A DNA stretch of 64,000 bases from assembly GCA_964345835.1 (NCBI GenBank), contig CAYFSL010000006.1, positions 1 through 64,000 of the forward strand. The letters are read 5' to 3'. The notes beneath the pieces were generated by a model. It was not told the DNA's origin. It did no database searches and saw nothing but the letters and a program-made list of their open reading frames with translations. Source of the stretch: JAAYEL01 sp964345835 (GTDB lineage: Bacteria > Bacillota > Clostridia > Tissierellales > Peptoniphilaceae). Positions 1 to 8,903 of the stretch are shown here, piece by piece. Position 1 is the first letter of the stretch, and the number at the start of each line of letters is the position of its first letter. Made by a program: the position numbers and the translations under genes.

Positions 1-141
1 TTATCTTTTATAACTTTTTCATTAACCCCCATCCCGTCTACCATATTGACCCTTATTGCTCTTGGTATTAACCTAAATCAATTACATAGGAAACTGTTAA
101 AGAATCAAACAGAAATCATCAAGTACAAAAAAACTGCTTAG
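1..141 (+). CDS. C-terminal end of an unidentified membrane protein (partial)
   Basis: From the first base one frame stays open for 46 codons and ends in TAG at 139-141. The translated piece has a hydrophobic stretch of about 22 residues (rich in Leu, Ile, Thr and Pro) followed by a basic tail containing HRKLLK and ending KYKKTA. That is the usual look of a last membrane helix with a positively charged cytoplasmic end. The start lies outside the window, so the family cannot be named. A chance open frame of this length is possible in AT-rich DNA, hence the moderate confidence. Confidence 0.45.
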   Translation, partial: LSFITFSLTPIPSTILTLIALGINLNQLHRKLLKNQTEIIKYKKTA

Positions 142-261
142 AAAGAAACGAAAATATTTCTAGGTGATTTTTGTGTGCTTATTTTTAATTTAAAGATTTG
201 TAATTCTAATAAATTATCGAAAAGATTAACTCTCAGAAGCAAGTCATCGTCTTAAAACGAA

Positions 262-310
262 AAAAGTAGTATCACAAAATGATTTTTAGTCATTCTGCAA
301 CACTACCTTA
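262..310. terminator. Palindromic terminator repeat, copy 1
   Basis: An imperfect inverted repeat with arms AAAGTAGT and ACTACCTT and inner arms CAAAATGA / TCATTCTG around a TTTTAG loop. On the minus strand it is followed by a run of six T, so it can end transcripts coming from the FAD oxidoreductase side. It is nearly identical to the element at 3604-3652 and related to the one at 47726-47773. All three lie between convergent genes. Confidence 0.75.
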
Positions 311-560
311 ACCGATCGATTGCCACCTGCCTATCATCCATGCTTATGAGTGAGAGATCATATAGATAGAAGCATGAAGGATAAGCCTACTATTTGACAG
401 CTCTAAAATAGTAAAAGGATCTTAGGGGACCAGTGGCTATCCTCTAAGATTATAGAAATCTTATAACTGGATACTTTAAGCTTTTGAGTGTACATCTCAA
501 AGATTCTATAAAAAACCATGCATTTTTCCTTGATTAAATAATACTACAGGTTCGCTATAG
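311..560 (-). other. Non-coding stretch with several hairpins (possible structured RNA)
   Basis: No credible gene occupies the stretch from 142 to 623. Within it I see CATGCTT/AAGCATG (around 339-376), TACTATTT/AAATAGTA (around 388-413), GATCTTAGGGGA/TCCTCTAAGATT (around 418-452) and TTTGAG/CTCAAA (around 482-501). The only T-run terminator nearby, at 262-310, points to minus-strand transcription, so this could be a small RNA or the 3' untranslated region of the FAD oxidoreductase gene. I checked by eye for RNase P, tmRNA, SRP and common riboswitch motifs and found none. Confidence 0.3.
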
Positions 561-623
561 AAAATTATCATAATTATTAAAAAATATTATCATTTAATAA
601 TCCACCAAAGGTTGATATATAGT

Positions 624-1988
624 TTAACCCAATAGCCTTGCTATCTCGACACCAGAGGCTGACGCTTGAGATAGGGAATGGGTAAGGCCTGACCCATCTC
701 CAATTGCATAAAGGCCCTCTTGCTTAGTTTGGAAATTATGGTCAACCTCTACTTTAGAATTGTAGAATTTAACCTCTACCCCGTATAAAAGGGTATCTTC
801 ATTGGCTATTCCTGGGGCTATCTTATCTAACTGGTAGATCATCTCAATTATATTATCCAATTGTCTCTTTGGAATTACCAGACTTAAATCTCCCGGAGTT
901 GCCTTAAGGGTAGGCTCTGTAAAGCACTTTTTCATCCTCCTGCTACTAGACCTCCTTCCCTTAACAAGGTCTCCAAACCTTTGAAGGATTACTCCTCCAC
1001 CCAGCATGTTAGATAGCCTGGCTATGGACTCCCCATATTCGTTGGAGTCTTTGAAGGGCTCCGTAAAAGTATTAGAAACAAGTAGGGCGAAGTTGGTGTT
1101 AGGCGATAATTTATCGGCATCTGCATAGGAGTGGCCATTTACGGTAATTACCCCGTTAGTATTTTCCGTTACCACTATCCCATAAGGATTCATGCAGAAG
1201 GTCCTGACCATATCGTTATATTTATCAGTCTTGTAGATGATCTTGCTTTCGTAGACCTCGTCGGTTATATGCTTGAAAATCTCTGCTGGAAGTTCCACCC
1301 TAACTCCGATATCAACCCTGTTAGAGGTAGTCTTAATATCGAACTTATCAAAGATCTGTGACATCCACTTAGACCCACTTCTGCCAGATGATAGGACTAG
1401 GTCCTTGCAAGAGTAGTCTCCCTTGTCAGTCTTAACTATGTACTTGCCGTCAATAAAGTCAACATCATAGGCCCTAGTGTTGAACTTATAGATAACCTTA
1501 TCCTTGGTATAGTCATAGATCTTTTTAAGAATTTCAACATTCCTATCTGTACCAAAGTGCCTTACCTTGGCATTTAGTAGGTGGAGGTTGTTTTTTAAAC
1601 AAAGGGTTTTTAGGTCAGTTGATGCAGTTTCATACAGCTTGGATTCCTGGTCATCAAAGTCCACCAAGACCCTATCAACATATTCCATCAGCCCTATCGC
1701 CTTCTTTCTTCCGATTATAGTATGGAGGTCTCCTCCAAATTCAGTGGTTATATTATATTTGCCGTCTGAAAGGGTACCAGCCCCTCCAAAACCCTCCATA
1801 ATATTGCAGGGCTTGCACATGATGCAATTTTCTACCTTCCCTTCAGAGATAGGGCACTTTCTCTTATTTATAATATTGCCCCCGTCTATTATCAAGACCT
1901 TTTTGTCAGTTTCTAGCTTGGTAAACTCATAGGCTGCAAAAACCCCGGCGGCCCCTGCCCCTACGAAGATAATATCAAAATTTTCCAT
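624..1988 (-). CDS. FAD-dependent dehydrogenase (COG2509-type)
   Basis: A 454-residue cytoplasmic flavoprotein. The N-terminus carries the Rossmann FAD motif GAGAAG (residues 10-15). It is followed by a cysteine-rich segment with the spacing C-P...C-x2-C-x2-C ahead of GFGGAGTLSDGKYN (about residues 45-80), the hallmark of this uncharacterised dehydrogenase family. The C-terminus has the second FAD-contact motif, YAIGDGSGLTHSLSQA. Length matches the family. The substrate is unknown, and the clustered cysteines could bind a metal or act as redox thiols. The ATG is preceded by GGGGAGG. The gene is convergent with whatever ends at 141 and divergent from the CNNM/CBS gene, so it is probably transcribed alone. 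Confidence 0.85.
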   Translation of the reverse strand: MENFDIIFVGAGAAGVFAAYEFTKLETDKKVLIIDGGNIINKRKCPISEGKVENCIMCKPCNIMEGFGGAGTLSDGKYNITTEFGGDLHTIIGRKKAIGLMEYVDRVLVDFDDQESKLYETASTDLKTLCLKNNLHLLNAKVRHFGTDRNVEILKKIYDYTKDKVIYKFNTRAYDVDFIDGKYIVKTDKGDYSCKDLVLSSGRSGSKWMSQIFDKFDIKTTSNRVDIGVRVELPAEIFKHITDEVYESKIIYKTDKYNDMVRTFCMNPYGIVVTENTNGVITVNGHSYADADKLSPNTNFALLVSNTFTEPFKDSNEYGESIARLSNMLGGGVILQRFGDLVKGRRSSSRRMKKCFTEPTLKATPGDLSLVIPKRQLDNIIEMIYQLDKIAPGIANEDTLLYGVEVKFYNSKVEVDHNFQTKQEGLYAIGDGSGLTHSLSQASASGVEIARLLG

Positions 1989-2203
1989 TTAATTTTCCTC
2001 CCCTAGTAATTTTATCAATGACTAAATGATTTGTCGACAGATGGCTAGCTAAGAAATATTTATGGTTGGGGGATTAGTCTTTATCTATTTGGTTTATGCA
2101 AGCTTTAAGCTTAAGAAAATGCCTGATATTTATTTATAAATATTTCACAAAAGCTATATTTTTATGATAAAATAAAGAAAATATTTTTTTAGGGGGAATA
2201 TAG

Positions 2204-3574
2204 ATGGTAACATCAAATCAGGCCGCTGAAGTCGACCTCGGGGGCCAGGGATTATTAATACAGCTTATAATTATTTTCTTATTGACTGCTATAAACGCTT
2301 TTTTTGCCGCGTCAGAAATGGCCATGGTCTCAGTAGACCAGAACAAGTTGAAGAAGGATGCGGAAGAGGGGGACAGGAGGGCGGAAAAAATCCTCAGGGT
2401 TCTTTCTGACCAGTTGAACTTTCTTTCAACTATTCAGGTGGTAATCACTCTATCTGGATTTATAAATTCAGCTCTTGCAGCAGTTGGGATATCAAAAAAC
2501 TTGGGGCATGTCTTTTACGGTTGGGGGATACCCTACGGTCAGACACTAGCCCTTTTATTAATAATTATCTTCCTTTCTTTTTTCACTATCCTATTTGGAG
2601 AGCTTGTTCCAAAGAGGTTGGCCCTTGTTAAAAGCGAGGAATTTTCTAGACTTTCAGTAGGGGTAGTTAGTTTTTCAGCAGGGCTATTTAGACCCTTTGT
2701 AAAGCTCTTATCCCTATCAACCAATGGAATCTTGAAGATGTTAGGGATTTCAACCAAGGGGGTTGAAGGTAGGGTTACAATCAATGACATCAAGTCCCTA
2801 GTGCAACTTGGTCAGACCCAGGGTATAATTGACGATGTTGAAGGGGAGATGATAAGGTCTGTAATCGGCTTTGACAATACCTGTGCAGAAGAAATAATGA
2901 CTGCAAGGCCAGAGGTCTTTATGATTGATATAGATGAACCTTTCGACAAGTTTCTGGACGAGATGCTCAACTTAAAATATTCTAGGATCCCCGTATATGA
3001 GGGAGAAGTCGATAATATAATTGGGGTCCTTTACCTTAAGGACTACTTATTGGAAAGCTACAATAAAGGTTTTGAAAATGTAGATATAAGGTCTATTCTA
3101 AAGCCTGGCTATTTTGTTCCAGAAAGGAAAAATGTAAATGACCTATTTACAGAACTTCAAGCAAACAACAGACACATGGCCCTACTTATTGATGAGTATG
3201 GGGGATTTTCAGGAATAGTAACCATGGAAGACCTCATAGAGGAAATAGTTGGCGACATTGACGATGAATACGACCACGATGAACCGGAAATCCAGCAAAT
3301 AACTGAAAGGGTCTGGATAGCCAAGGGGTCAATTTCCATAAAGGAATTAAACTTTAGACTGTCCACTAATCTTGACGAAGAGACTGACGACTACGATACC
3401 TTGGGAGGATTTTTGATATTCCTTTTGGGTCACATTCCTGATGATGGTGAACAAATGGCTATAGCCCATGATAATGTTAACTTTGAGATTCTAGAAATTA
3501 AGGATAAGAGGATCCAGGAAGTAAAGATTACTGTTGACGAAGAGGGTCATGAAGAAGACGAAATTGACAAATAA
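2204..3574 (+). CDS. Hemolysin-family CNNM/CBS/CorC-domain membrane protein
   Basis: 456 residues. The N-terminal half is a DUF21/CNNM membrane domain with about four hydrophobic helices (residues 15-190), including the NAFFAASEMAMVSV segment typical of the family. A CBS-domain pair follows (about 210-335; DEPFDKFLDEML..SRIPVYEG and HMALLIDEYGGFSGIVTMEDL). A CorC/HlyC domain comes next (about 350-440) and the tail is acidic. Relatives are implicated in Mg2+ or Co2+ export; the hemolysin name is historical. The start is set by AGGGGG eight bases before ATG. The gene stands alone between a divergent and a convergent neighbour and ends at the palindromic terminator. Confidence 0.88.
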   Translation: MVTSNQAAEVDLGGQGLLIQLIIIFLLTAINAFFAASEMAMVSVDQNKLKKDAEEGDRRAEKILRVLSDQLNFLSTIQVVITLSGFINSALAAVGISKNLGHVFYGWGIPYGQTLALLLIIIFLSFFTILFGELVPKRLALVKSEEFSRLSVGVVSFSAGLFRPFVKLLSLSTNGILKMLGISTKGVEGRVTINDIKSLVQLGQTQGIIDDVEGEMIRSVIGFDNTCAEEIMTARPEVFMIDIDEPFDKFLDEMLNLKYSRIPVYEGEVDNIIGVLYLKDYLLESYNKGFENVDIRSILKPGYFVPERKNVNDLFTELQANNRHMALLIDEYGGFSGIVTMEDLIEEIVGDIDDEYDHDEPEIQQITERVWIAKGSISIKELNFRLSTNLDEETDDYDTLGGFLIFLLGHIPDDGEQMAIAHDNVNFEILEIKDKRIQEVKITVDEEGHEEDEIDK

Positions 3575-3603
3575 AAGTATAATAAGTAAATAGTGAAATG
3601 TTA

Positions 3604-3652
3604 AAAGGTAGTATCACAGAATGATTTTTAGTCATTCTGCAACACTACCTTT
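3604..3652. terminator. Palindromic bidirectional terminator repeat, copy 2
   Basis: The arms AAGGTAGT / ACTACCTT and CAGAATGA / TCATTCTG form a long hairpin, with T-runs leaving it on both strands. It separates the convergent CNNM/CBS gene and the FtsX-type permease. By eye it differs from the copy at 262-310 at only about three positions. Confidence 0.85.
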
Positions 3653-3738
3653 TGTATTTCTGCTATAGACTGGATAATTCAGTTTTTTCCTCTAGTTCAG
3701 GGGACCTTACTAATCAATTATTTTTATTAGTCTTTATT

Positions 3739-6700
3739 TTAATCAACTGCCTTTAGGGCTTCTACCATGTCAATCTTTCTAATCTCATTTCTTTCAAGTA
3801 CTAATACTACAATTAAGAAGGCGATTACTAGAAGGCTTGCCCACAGGTAGGTTGTCGGCGGCATATAGGGGTCAAATAGGACTGAACCCGATGATAGGTA
3901 AAATATTATTATCGAGTGCATCCCCTTGCCAACTCCCATGCCCACTAGGATACCTACAAGGGTTAGGAAGTAATTTTCCTTAAATATATAGGAGCTGACT
4001 TCATTTGTCCTAAAGCCTAGGACTTTTATGGTTGAAATTTCTCTAACCCTTTCAGAAATATTTATATTTGTAAGGTTATAAAGGACAACAAAAGTTAATA
4101 AGGCGGCTACGGCAACAATAACCAGGATTACAAAGTTAAGTGAATCCGATATATTTTTAAGGCTTGTCTGCATGTCTGCTGTTGGTAAAAAGCTAATTCC
4201 TGAGTTGTATTCCATGATTTCACTTTGAAAAAGGCTCATACCATCGGTTGAGTTATCCTTTAGGATAACCAGGTTGCTGTTAGCTTTCTGGTCCTTTTTG
4301 ATAAGGTCCTTAAAGGTTTTTTCAGTCATATAGGCGGTATGACCAAAGTATTGCTCAGCTATTGCCTGGATTTCTAGTTCGTGGAGCTTTCCATTTGAGT
4401 CCTTGAAAGAAAATTTATCTCCAACTTCCTTATTTAATACCATGGAAAGTTTTTCATTTATTATTAGCTTACCATCTTCAGGTTTATAGGCATTTTTACT
4501 AACCCTATCCCTAATATTAATGAAGTTCTTGAACCTGTCATAATCATCTATTGCCAAAATTTTTACATCTTCATCAAAATTTTGGGCATTTGTAAAAGTT
4601 CCAAGATCCATTATGACATCCATATTGTCCTTAGATCTTTCCCTAATTTTCTTCTTTAGGTCATCAATGTCTTTGGCTTTTTCATTATATATAACTTGGC
4701 CATCATACTTATAAAGGTCGCCAAATTGTCTTGGGGCTACACTTCCTATAGAAGACTGGATGCCGAAGGCCATAGCTATAAGGCCAAAGCTACCTGCTAC
4801 TCCGATGATTAGCATTATCATACGGATCTTGTGAAGGAAGATATTTCGTATGGATACCTTATTTAGGAAGGAAAGTCTTTTCCAAATAAAAGGAATCCTT
4901 TCAACCAAGACTCTTTTGGTCTTTTTAGGGGGTTCTGGCCTCATTAGTTGGGCAGGAGCCTCCTTTAACTTCTTATGGATACTAAAGTATACAGTCATTC
5001 CAACAATTAATATAGAGGTTATGGTTATATAAATTGGCTTGTCATATTCTAAAATGCTTGTAACTATCTTTAGGTTTGTAGGGGATAGGTAGGCATTAAT
5101 AATAGGTGGCAAGAGGATATAGTGACCTACTGCAATTCCAAGAAGGGACCCTAGAATGGCTGCGAGAACCCCATATATCATATATTTCGTCATTATATCA
5201 AAAGGTCCATAGCCCAAGGCCTTTAAGGTACCGATTTGAGTTCTTTCAGTATCTAGCATCCTAAGTATTGTAGTAAGAGTAACCAGGATGGCTACCAGGT
5301 AGAACATGGCTGTAAATATATAAGAAATGGTGTTAAGGCTCTTTATTTCATCTATATATATGGAAAATGAAAGGTTATCATAGATTCCCTCAATCTTATG
5401 GGCGGGAATATTTATAGCCTCTAGCTCATCTTCTACATCCTTAACTTTAGCCTCAGCATCCCTTATCTTTTCCCAGGCATCCTTTGATTTATCATCGTAC
5501 TCTTTTTTACCATCTTCATATTCTTTTTTACCGTCATTATATTTTTTTAAGGACTCTTCATATTCTTTTTTACCATTGTTGAGTTTGATAAGTCCTTCCC
5601 TATATTCCTTTAGGCCCTTTTCGTAATCCTTTTTGGCTTTTTCAAGCTTAGCAAGTCCATCATTATACTCTTTTAATCCATCTTCATACGATTTTTTTGC
5701 ATCAGAATATTTTTTATATCCTTCATTATAGGATTGTAAGCCGCTAGTATATTTGCTAAGACCAGCTTCATAGTCGGACTTAGCCTTATTAAGCTTCTTT
5801 ATTCCATCATCGTACTTATCTTGGGCATCTTTTAGGTCTTGTTCCCCCTGCTTGTATTGTAGGAGTCCAGCTTTGTAGGTATTTAAGCCTTCATCATAGG
5901 CCTTTTGACCCTGGTCAAGTTCCTTTTTGGAATCATCAAGTTTTTTCTTAGCCTCATCAAGTTGGGTCTTTCCAGCTTCTAATTTAGGCTTTTCTTCATT
6001 TAACTTCTTAAGGGATTCATTAAGAAGCTTTTCCTTGTCTTCAAGATCTTTTTTTGAACTTATTATTTGGTCTTCACTAGCCTTGACTCTTTCTAGACCG
6101 GCCTCAATTTCAGCCATGTTTTTTTCTAGGTCATTAAGGCTTGCAAAGGCTTTTATGCCATCTTCAACCTGGGACTTTTCTTCTATTAGGGTAGTTTTCA
6201 TAGTTTCAAGACCCTTTAGCTCCATTTCAGCCTTAGTTTTCTTTGCTTGTAAATCCGATTTTTCCGAATCTGTAAGGTCGGGGTTTTCAAGGGCCTTTTC
6301 TAAATTTAGTATTTCAGTATTTATTTCTTCAATCTTAGAATCAAGGTCTGTAATTGCGAGATTGATTTGAGACAATTTATCTTTTAGGCCATTTTCAGAC
6401 TGACCAGCAAGCTTTTCTTTCAAATCTTTTATAGCTTGGCCAAGCATTTCCTTTTTACTAGTTAATTGGTCCTTTGCTTCTTTCAATTCCTTTTCTTTTA
6501 TAGCTATTTGATTTTTCCCATTAGCTACAGCCTTCAGACCATCTTGGACCTTATTCATGTTATCATCAAAGGCCTTCTTATTGACTTGGTAATTCTCTAG
6601 GTTCTTCTCGTATTGTTTAAGTCCTTCTTCGTACTTCTTTTTTCCAGCATCAAGGTCTTTTTTAGATTGGTCAAGGGTTGATTTCGCTTGGTCCAAATCT

Positions 6701-7899
6701 TTTTTTGACTCTGAAAGTTTGTCTTTGCCCTGGTCAAGTTCTTTTTTGCCAGAAGCAAGTTTTTCCTCATTTAAATCAATCTGTTTTTTACCCTTATCTA
6801 ATTGCAACTTTGATTCATCTAATTTCTTTTTAGAGTCGGAAAGTTTTTTTCCTGAATCATCAAGCTTTTTCTTACCATTATCAAGCTTAATCTTGGCCTC
6901 AGCTAGTTTCTTATCATTACTGCTTATTTGTTTTTTCCCATCATCTAACTTGGATTTGGCATCATTTAGTTTTTTTTCATTGTCATCTAATTCTTTTTTA
7001 CCATCATCTAGTTTGATTTTGGCATCATCTAATTCTTTCTTAGCATCGTCAAGTTCTTTTTTACCATCAGCTAGTTCTTTTTTGCCGTCTGCTATTTTTT
7101 TCTTGCCATCTGCGATTTCCTCATTGGCTTCTTTTGTAATCTCTGCCTTAATCTCATCAGGCCTGTTTTTGAACCTTTCTTTTATTTCATCTACCTTGTC
7201 ATTTTCCATAGCCTTGTATTCATCGCTTGTGATATCAAGCTTACTCTTGTTCAGGTATTTAATTAGGGCATAGTCAGGGTATTTCTTATCTATAACGTCA
7301 TCTAGGACCATGGCAAAATAGTCTGCCCCAGCTGTATCAAAGCCACCTCTTGTCAAGTTTATATAGTCGACAGAGTCGCCATAGCCAACAACAGTAAATT
7401 CAGTATTTGTAAGTAGATTTTTATCCCTTTCATCCTTTTTATTTTTAAGGCTTATCTTTTGCCCAATCATATCGCCCTTGTCTTCAAGGATTTTTGAATC
7501 AAGGAGGATTTCGGAGGACTTGTTGGGAAGTCTTCCTTTTCGAACAGTAAAAACATCTATTGTCTTTCCTGTAGACTTTAGGGAAAGGGTGAAGTCCTTG
7601 TCATTTACCTTAAAGGTCTCCTCCTTGGCAAATTCGACCCTCTTATCCCCGGCTAGATCATTTATAATTTTTAGGTCATCAGGTCTAATACCCGCATAGG
7701 ACCTAATCCTTATATCGTGGATATTATGGTCCCTAAGTCTATTTACAAGGCTTGCCTTCATGTTGGGCAAGACCATCTGAAGACCGATAAAGACCATGGT
7801 GCTAAGGGCGACCATCAAGATTATGGCTAAGAAGCGACCAAATGATTTTTTTATTGTCCTGAAAGTATCCTTAAGTAAGGATGTTTTTCTTTTTTTCAT
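3739..7899 (-). CDS. FtsX-type ABC permease with giant coiled-coil insert
   Basis: About 1386 residues from the ATG at 7899. That start has AAAGGACT just upstream; an ATG seven codons earlier would place this ribosome site inside the gene. Order of parts: one N-terminal membrane helix (about 20-45); an extracytoplasmic MacB-like domain (about 50-250); some 600 residues of charged heptad-like sequence built from variants of KKELDDGKKKLD and EGLKEYNDGL; three membrane helices forming the first FtsX core (about 895-1010); an extracytoplasmic domain; and a second FtsX core at the C-terminus. Typical FtsX-like permeases are 400-850 residues. It is encoded directly after its ATPase gene (8012-8713). 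The substrate is unknown. Such permeases often drive envelope or lipid processes rather than classical import. Confidence 0.85.
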   Translation of the reverse strand: MKKRKTSLLKDTFRTIKKSFGRFLAIILMVALSTMVFIGLQMVLPNMKASLVNRLRDHNIHDIRIRSYAGIRPDDLKIINDLAGDKRVEFAKEETFKVNDKDFTLSLKSTGKTIDVFTVRKGRLPNKSSEILLDSKILEDKGDMIGQKISLKNKKDERDKNLLTNTEFTVVGYGDSVDYINLTRGGFDTAGADYFAMVLDDVIDKKYPDYALIKYLNKSKLDITSDEYKAMENDKVDEIKERFKNRPDEIKAEITKEANEEIADGKKKIADGKKELADGKKELDDAKKELDDAKIKLDDGKKELDDNEKKLNDAKSKLDDGKKQISSNDKKLAEAKIKLDNGKKKLDDSGKKLSDSKKKLDESKLQLDKGKKQIDLNEEKLASGKKELDQGKDKLSESKKDLDQAKSTLDQSKKDLDAGKKKYEEGLKQYEKNLENYQVNKKAFDDNMNKVQDGLKAVANGKNQIAIKEKELKEAKDQLTSKKEMLGQAIKDLKEKLAGQSENGLKDKLSQINLAITDLDSKIEEINTEILNLEKALENPDLTDSEKSDLQAKKTKAEMELKGLETMKTTLIEEKSQVEDGIKAFASLNDLEKNMAEIEAGLERVKASEDQIISSKKDLEDKEKLLNESLKKLNEEKPKLEAGKTQLDEAKKKLDDSKKELDQGQKAYDEGLNTYKAGLLQYKQGEQDLKDAQDKYDDGIKKLNKAKSDYEAGLSKYTSGLQSYNEGYKKYSDAKKSYEDGLKEYNDGLAKLEKAKKDYEKGLKEYREGLIKLNNGKKEYEESLKKYNDGKKEYEDGKKEYDDKSKDAWEKIRDAEAKVKDVEDELEAINIPAHKIEGIYDNLSFSIYIDEIKSLNTISYIFTAMFYLVAILVTLTTILRMLDTERTQIGTLKALGYGPFDIMTKYMIYGVLAAILGSLLGIAVGHYILLPPIINAYLSPTNLKIVTSILEYDKPIYITITSILIVGMTVYFSIHKKLKEAPAQLMRPEPPKKTKRVLVERIPFIWKRLSFLNKVSIRNIFLHKIRMIMLIIGVAGSFGLIAMAFGIQSSIGSVAPRQFGDLYKYDGQVIYNEKAKDIDDLKKKIRERSKDNMDVIMDLGTFTNAQNFDEDVKILAIDDYDRFKNFINIRDRVSKNAYKPEDGKLIINEKLSMVLNKEVGDKFSFKDSNGKLHELEIQAIAEQYFGHTAYMTEKTFKDLIKKDQKANSNLVILKDNSTDGMSLFQSEIMEYNSGISFLPTADMQTSLKNISDSLNFVILVIVAVAALLTFVVLYNLTNINISERVREISTIKVLGFRTNEVSSYIFKENYFLTLVGILVGMGVGKGMHSIIIFYLSSGSVLFDPYMPPTTYLWASLLVIAFLIVVLVLERNEIRKIDMVEALKAVD

Positions 7900-8011
7900 G
7901 ATTAAAGTCCTTTTTTGCATATGGCATTTAAACTAAAAAATAATTCTATCGAAATGCCTTTAAAGATTTATATCGTCTTATACCTTTGATAAAGGTAAAG
8001 GTATCTTCCTC

Positions 8012-8713
8012 TTACCACTCTATATCTTCAACGGGTATAGGTTCATCGTTTATTGTTACATCTACAACCTTGGCATCCCTAATCTCTATGACCTTGTCAG
8101 CCATAGGAGCTACTGCGGCATTGTGGGTTATTACAATAACAGTTGTATTTAACCTCCTACAAGTATCGTGGAGGAGTTTTAGAATTTGCTTGCCCGTCTT
8201 GTAGTCTAGTGCTCCAGTAGGTTCGTCACAAAGAAGGAGTTTGGGATTTTTGGCAAGAGCCCTGGCTATTGCCACCCTTTGCTGCTCACCTCCTGATAGT
8301 TGTGAAGGAAAATTATCTACCCTTGTATCCAGACCAACGAGCTTTAAGACCTCTCTAGGGTCAAAGGCATCATCTGCAATCTGAGTAGCCATTTCAACAT
8401 TTTCTAGGCTGGTTAGGTTGGGAATAAGATTATAAAATTGGAAGACAAAGCCTATATCATGCCTTCTATATTCTGTAAGTTGCTTATCGTTATAGGAGGA
8501 TATTTCTTTTCCATCTATAATTATCGTACCAGAATCGGAACTATCAAGTCCTCCTAGGATATTTAAAGTAGTTGACTTACCAGCACCAGAAGGTCCAACT
8601 ACTATTACGAATTCACCCTCGTCTATATCGAAACTAACCCCATTGTTAGCGTGAATCTCGTTTTCGCCCATCCTATATATCTTATGAACATCTTTAAAAC
8701 TAATGTATGCCAT
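8012..8713 (-). CDS. ABC transporter ATP-binding protein (MacB/LolD class)
   Basis: 233 residues with a complete ATPase core: Walker A GPSGAGKST (about 41), Q-loop in FVFQFYNLIP, signature LSGGEQQRVA, Walker B LLLCDEPTGALD and the switch histidine in VIVITHN. The GALD version of Walker B and the LxxLDxPxSG-like architecture are typical of ATPases that partner FtsX-type permeases. The gene precedes the coiled-coil permease on the same strand with about 110 bases between them, so the two very likely form one operon and one transporter. The 190 bases upstream separate it from the divergent htrA-like gene. Confidence 0.92.
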   Translation of the reverse strand: MAYISFKDVHKIYRMGENEIHANNGVSFDIDEGEFVIVVGPSGAGKSTTLNILGGLDSSDSGTIIIDGKEISSYNDKQLTEYRRHDIGFVFQFYNLIPNLTSLENVEMATQIADDAFDPREVLKLVGLDTRVDNFPSQLSGGEQQRVAIARALAKNPKLLLCDEPTGALDYKTGKQILKLLHDTCRRLNTTVIVITHNAAVAPMADKVIEIRDAKVVDVTINDEPIPVEDIEW

Positions 8714-8903
8714 ATAAACCCTCTCTTTTTATCTAATTTTATCTTTACCCACATTCTTAACAAAACTTCTTCATAATTTTGATACAAGTAAAGTGTAACC
8801 TATAAAATATAGAAAATAATATTAAAATTATAAAAACTTATATTCATCCAATTGCTATATAATAATTATAGTATGAATTATAAATTTGTAAAAGGGGGAC
8901 ATT

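Noticed and set aside
5927..6370. Plus-strand open frame of 147 codons
   Set aside because: Antisense shadow of the same coiled coil, with the same Ser/Phe bias.
6719..7273. Serine-rich plus-strand open frame of 184 codons
   Set aside because: It is the complement of the Lys/Asp/Glu coiled-coil repeat of the permease gene; the regular codon pattern keeps the opposite strand open. No ribosome site.
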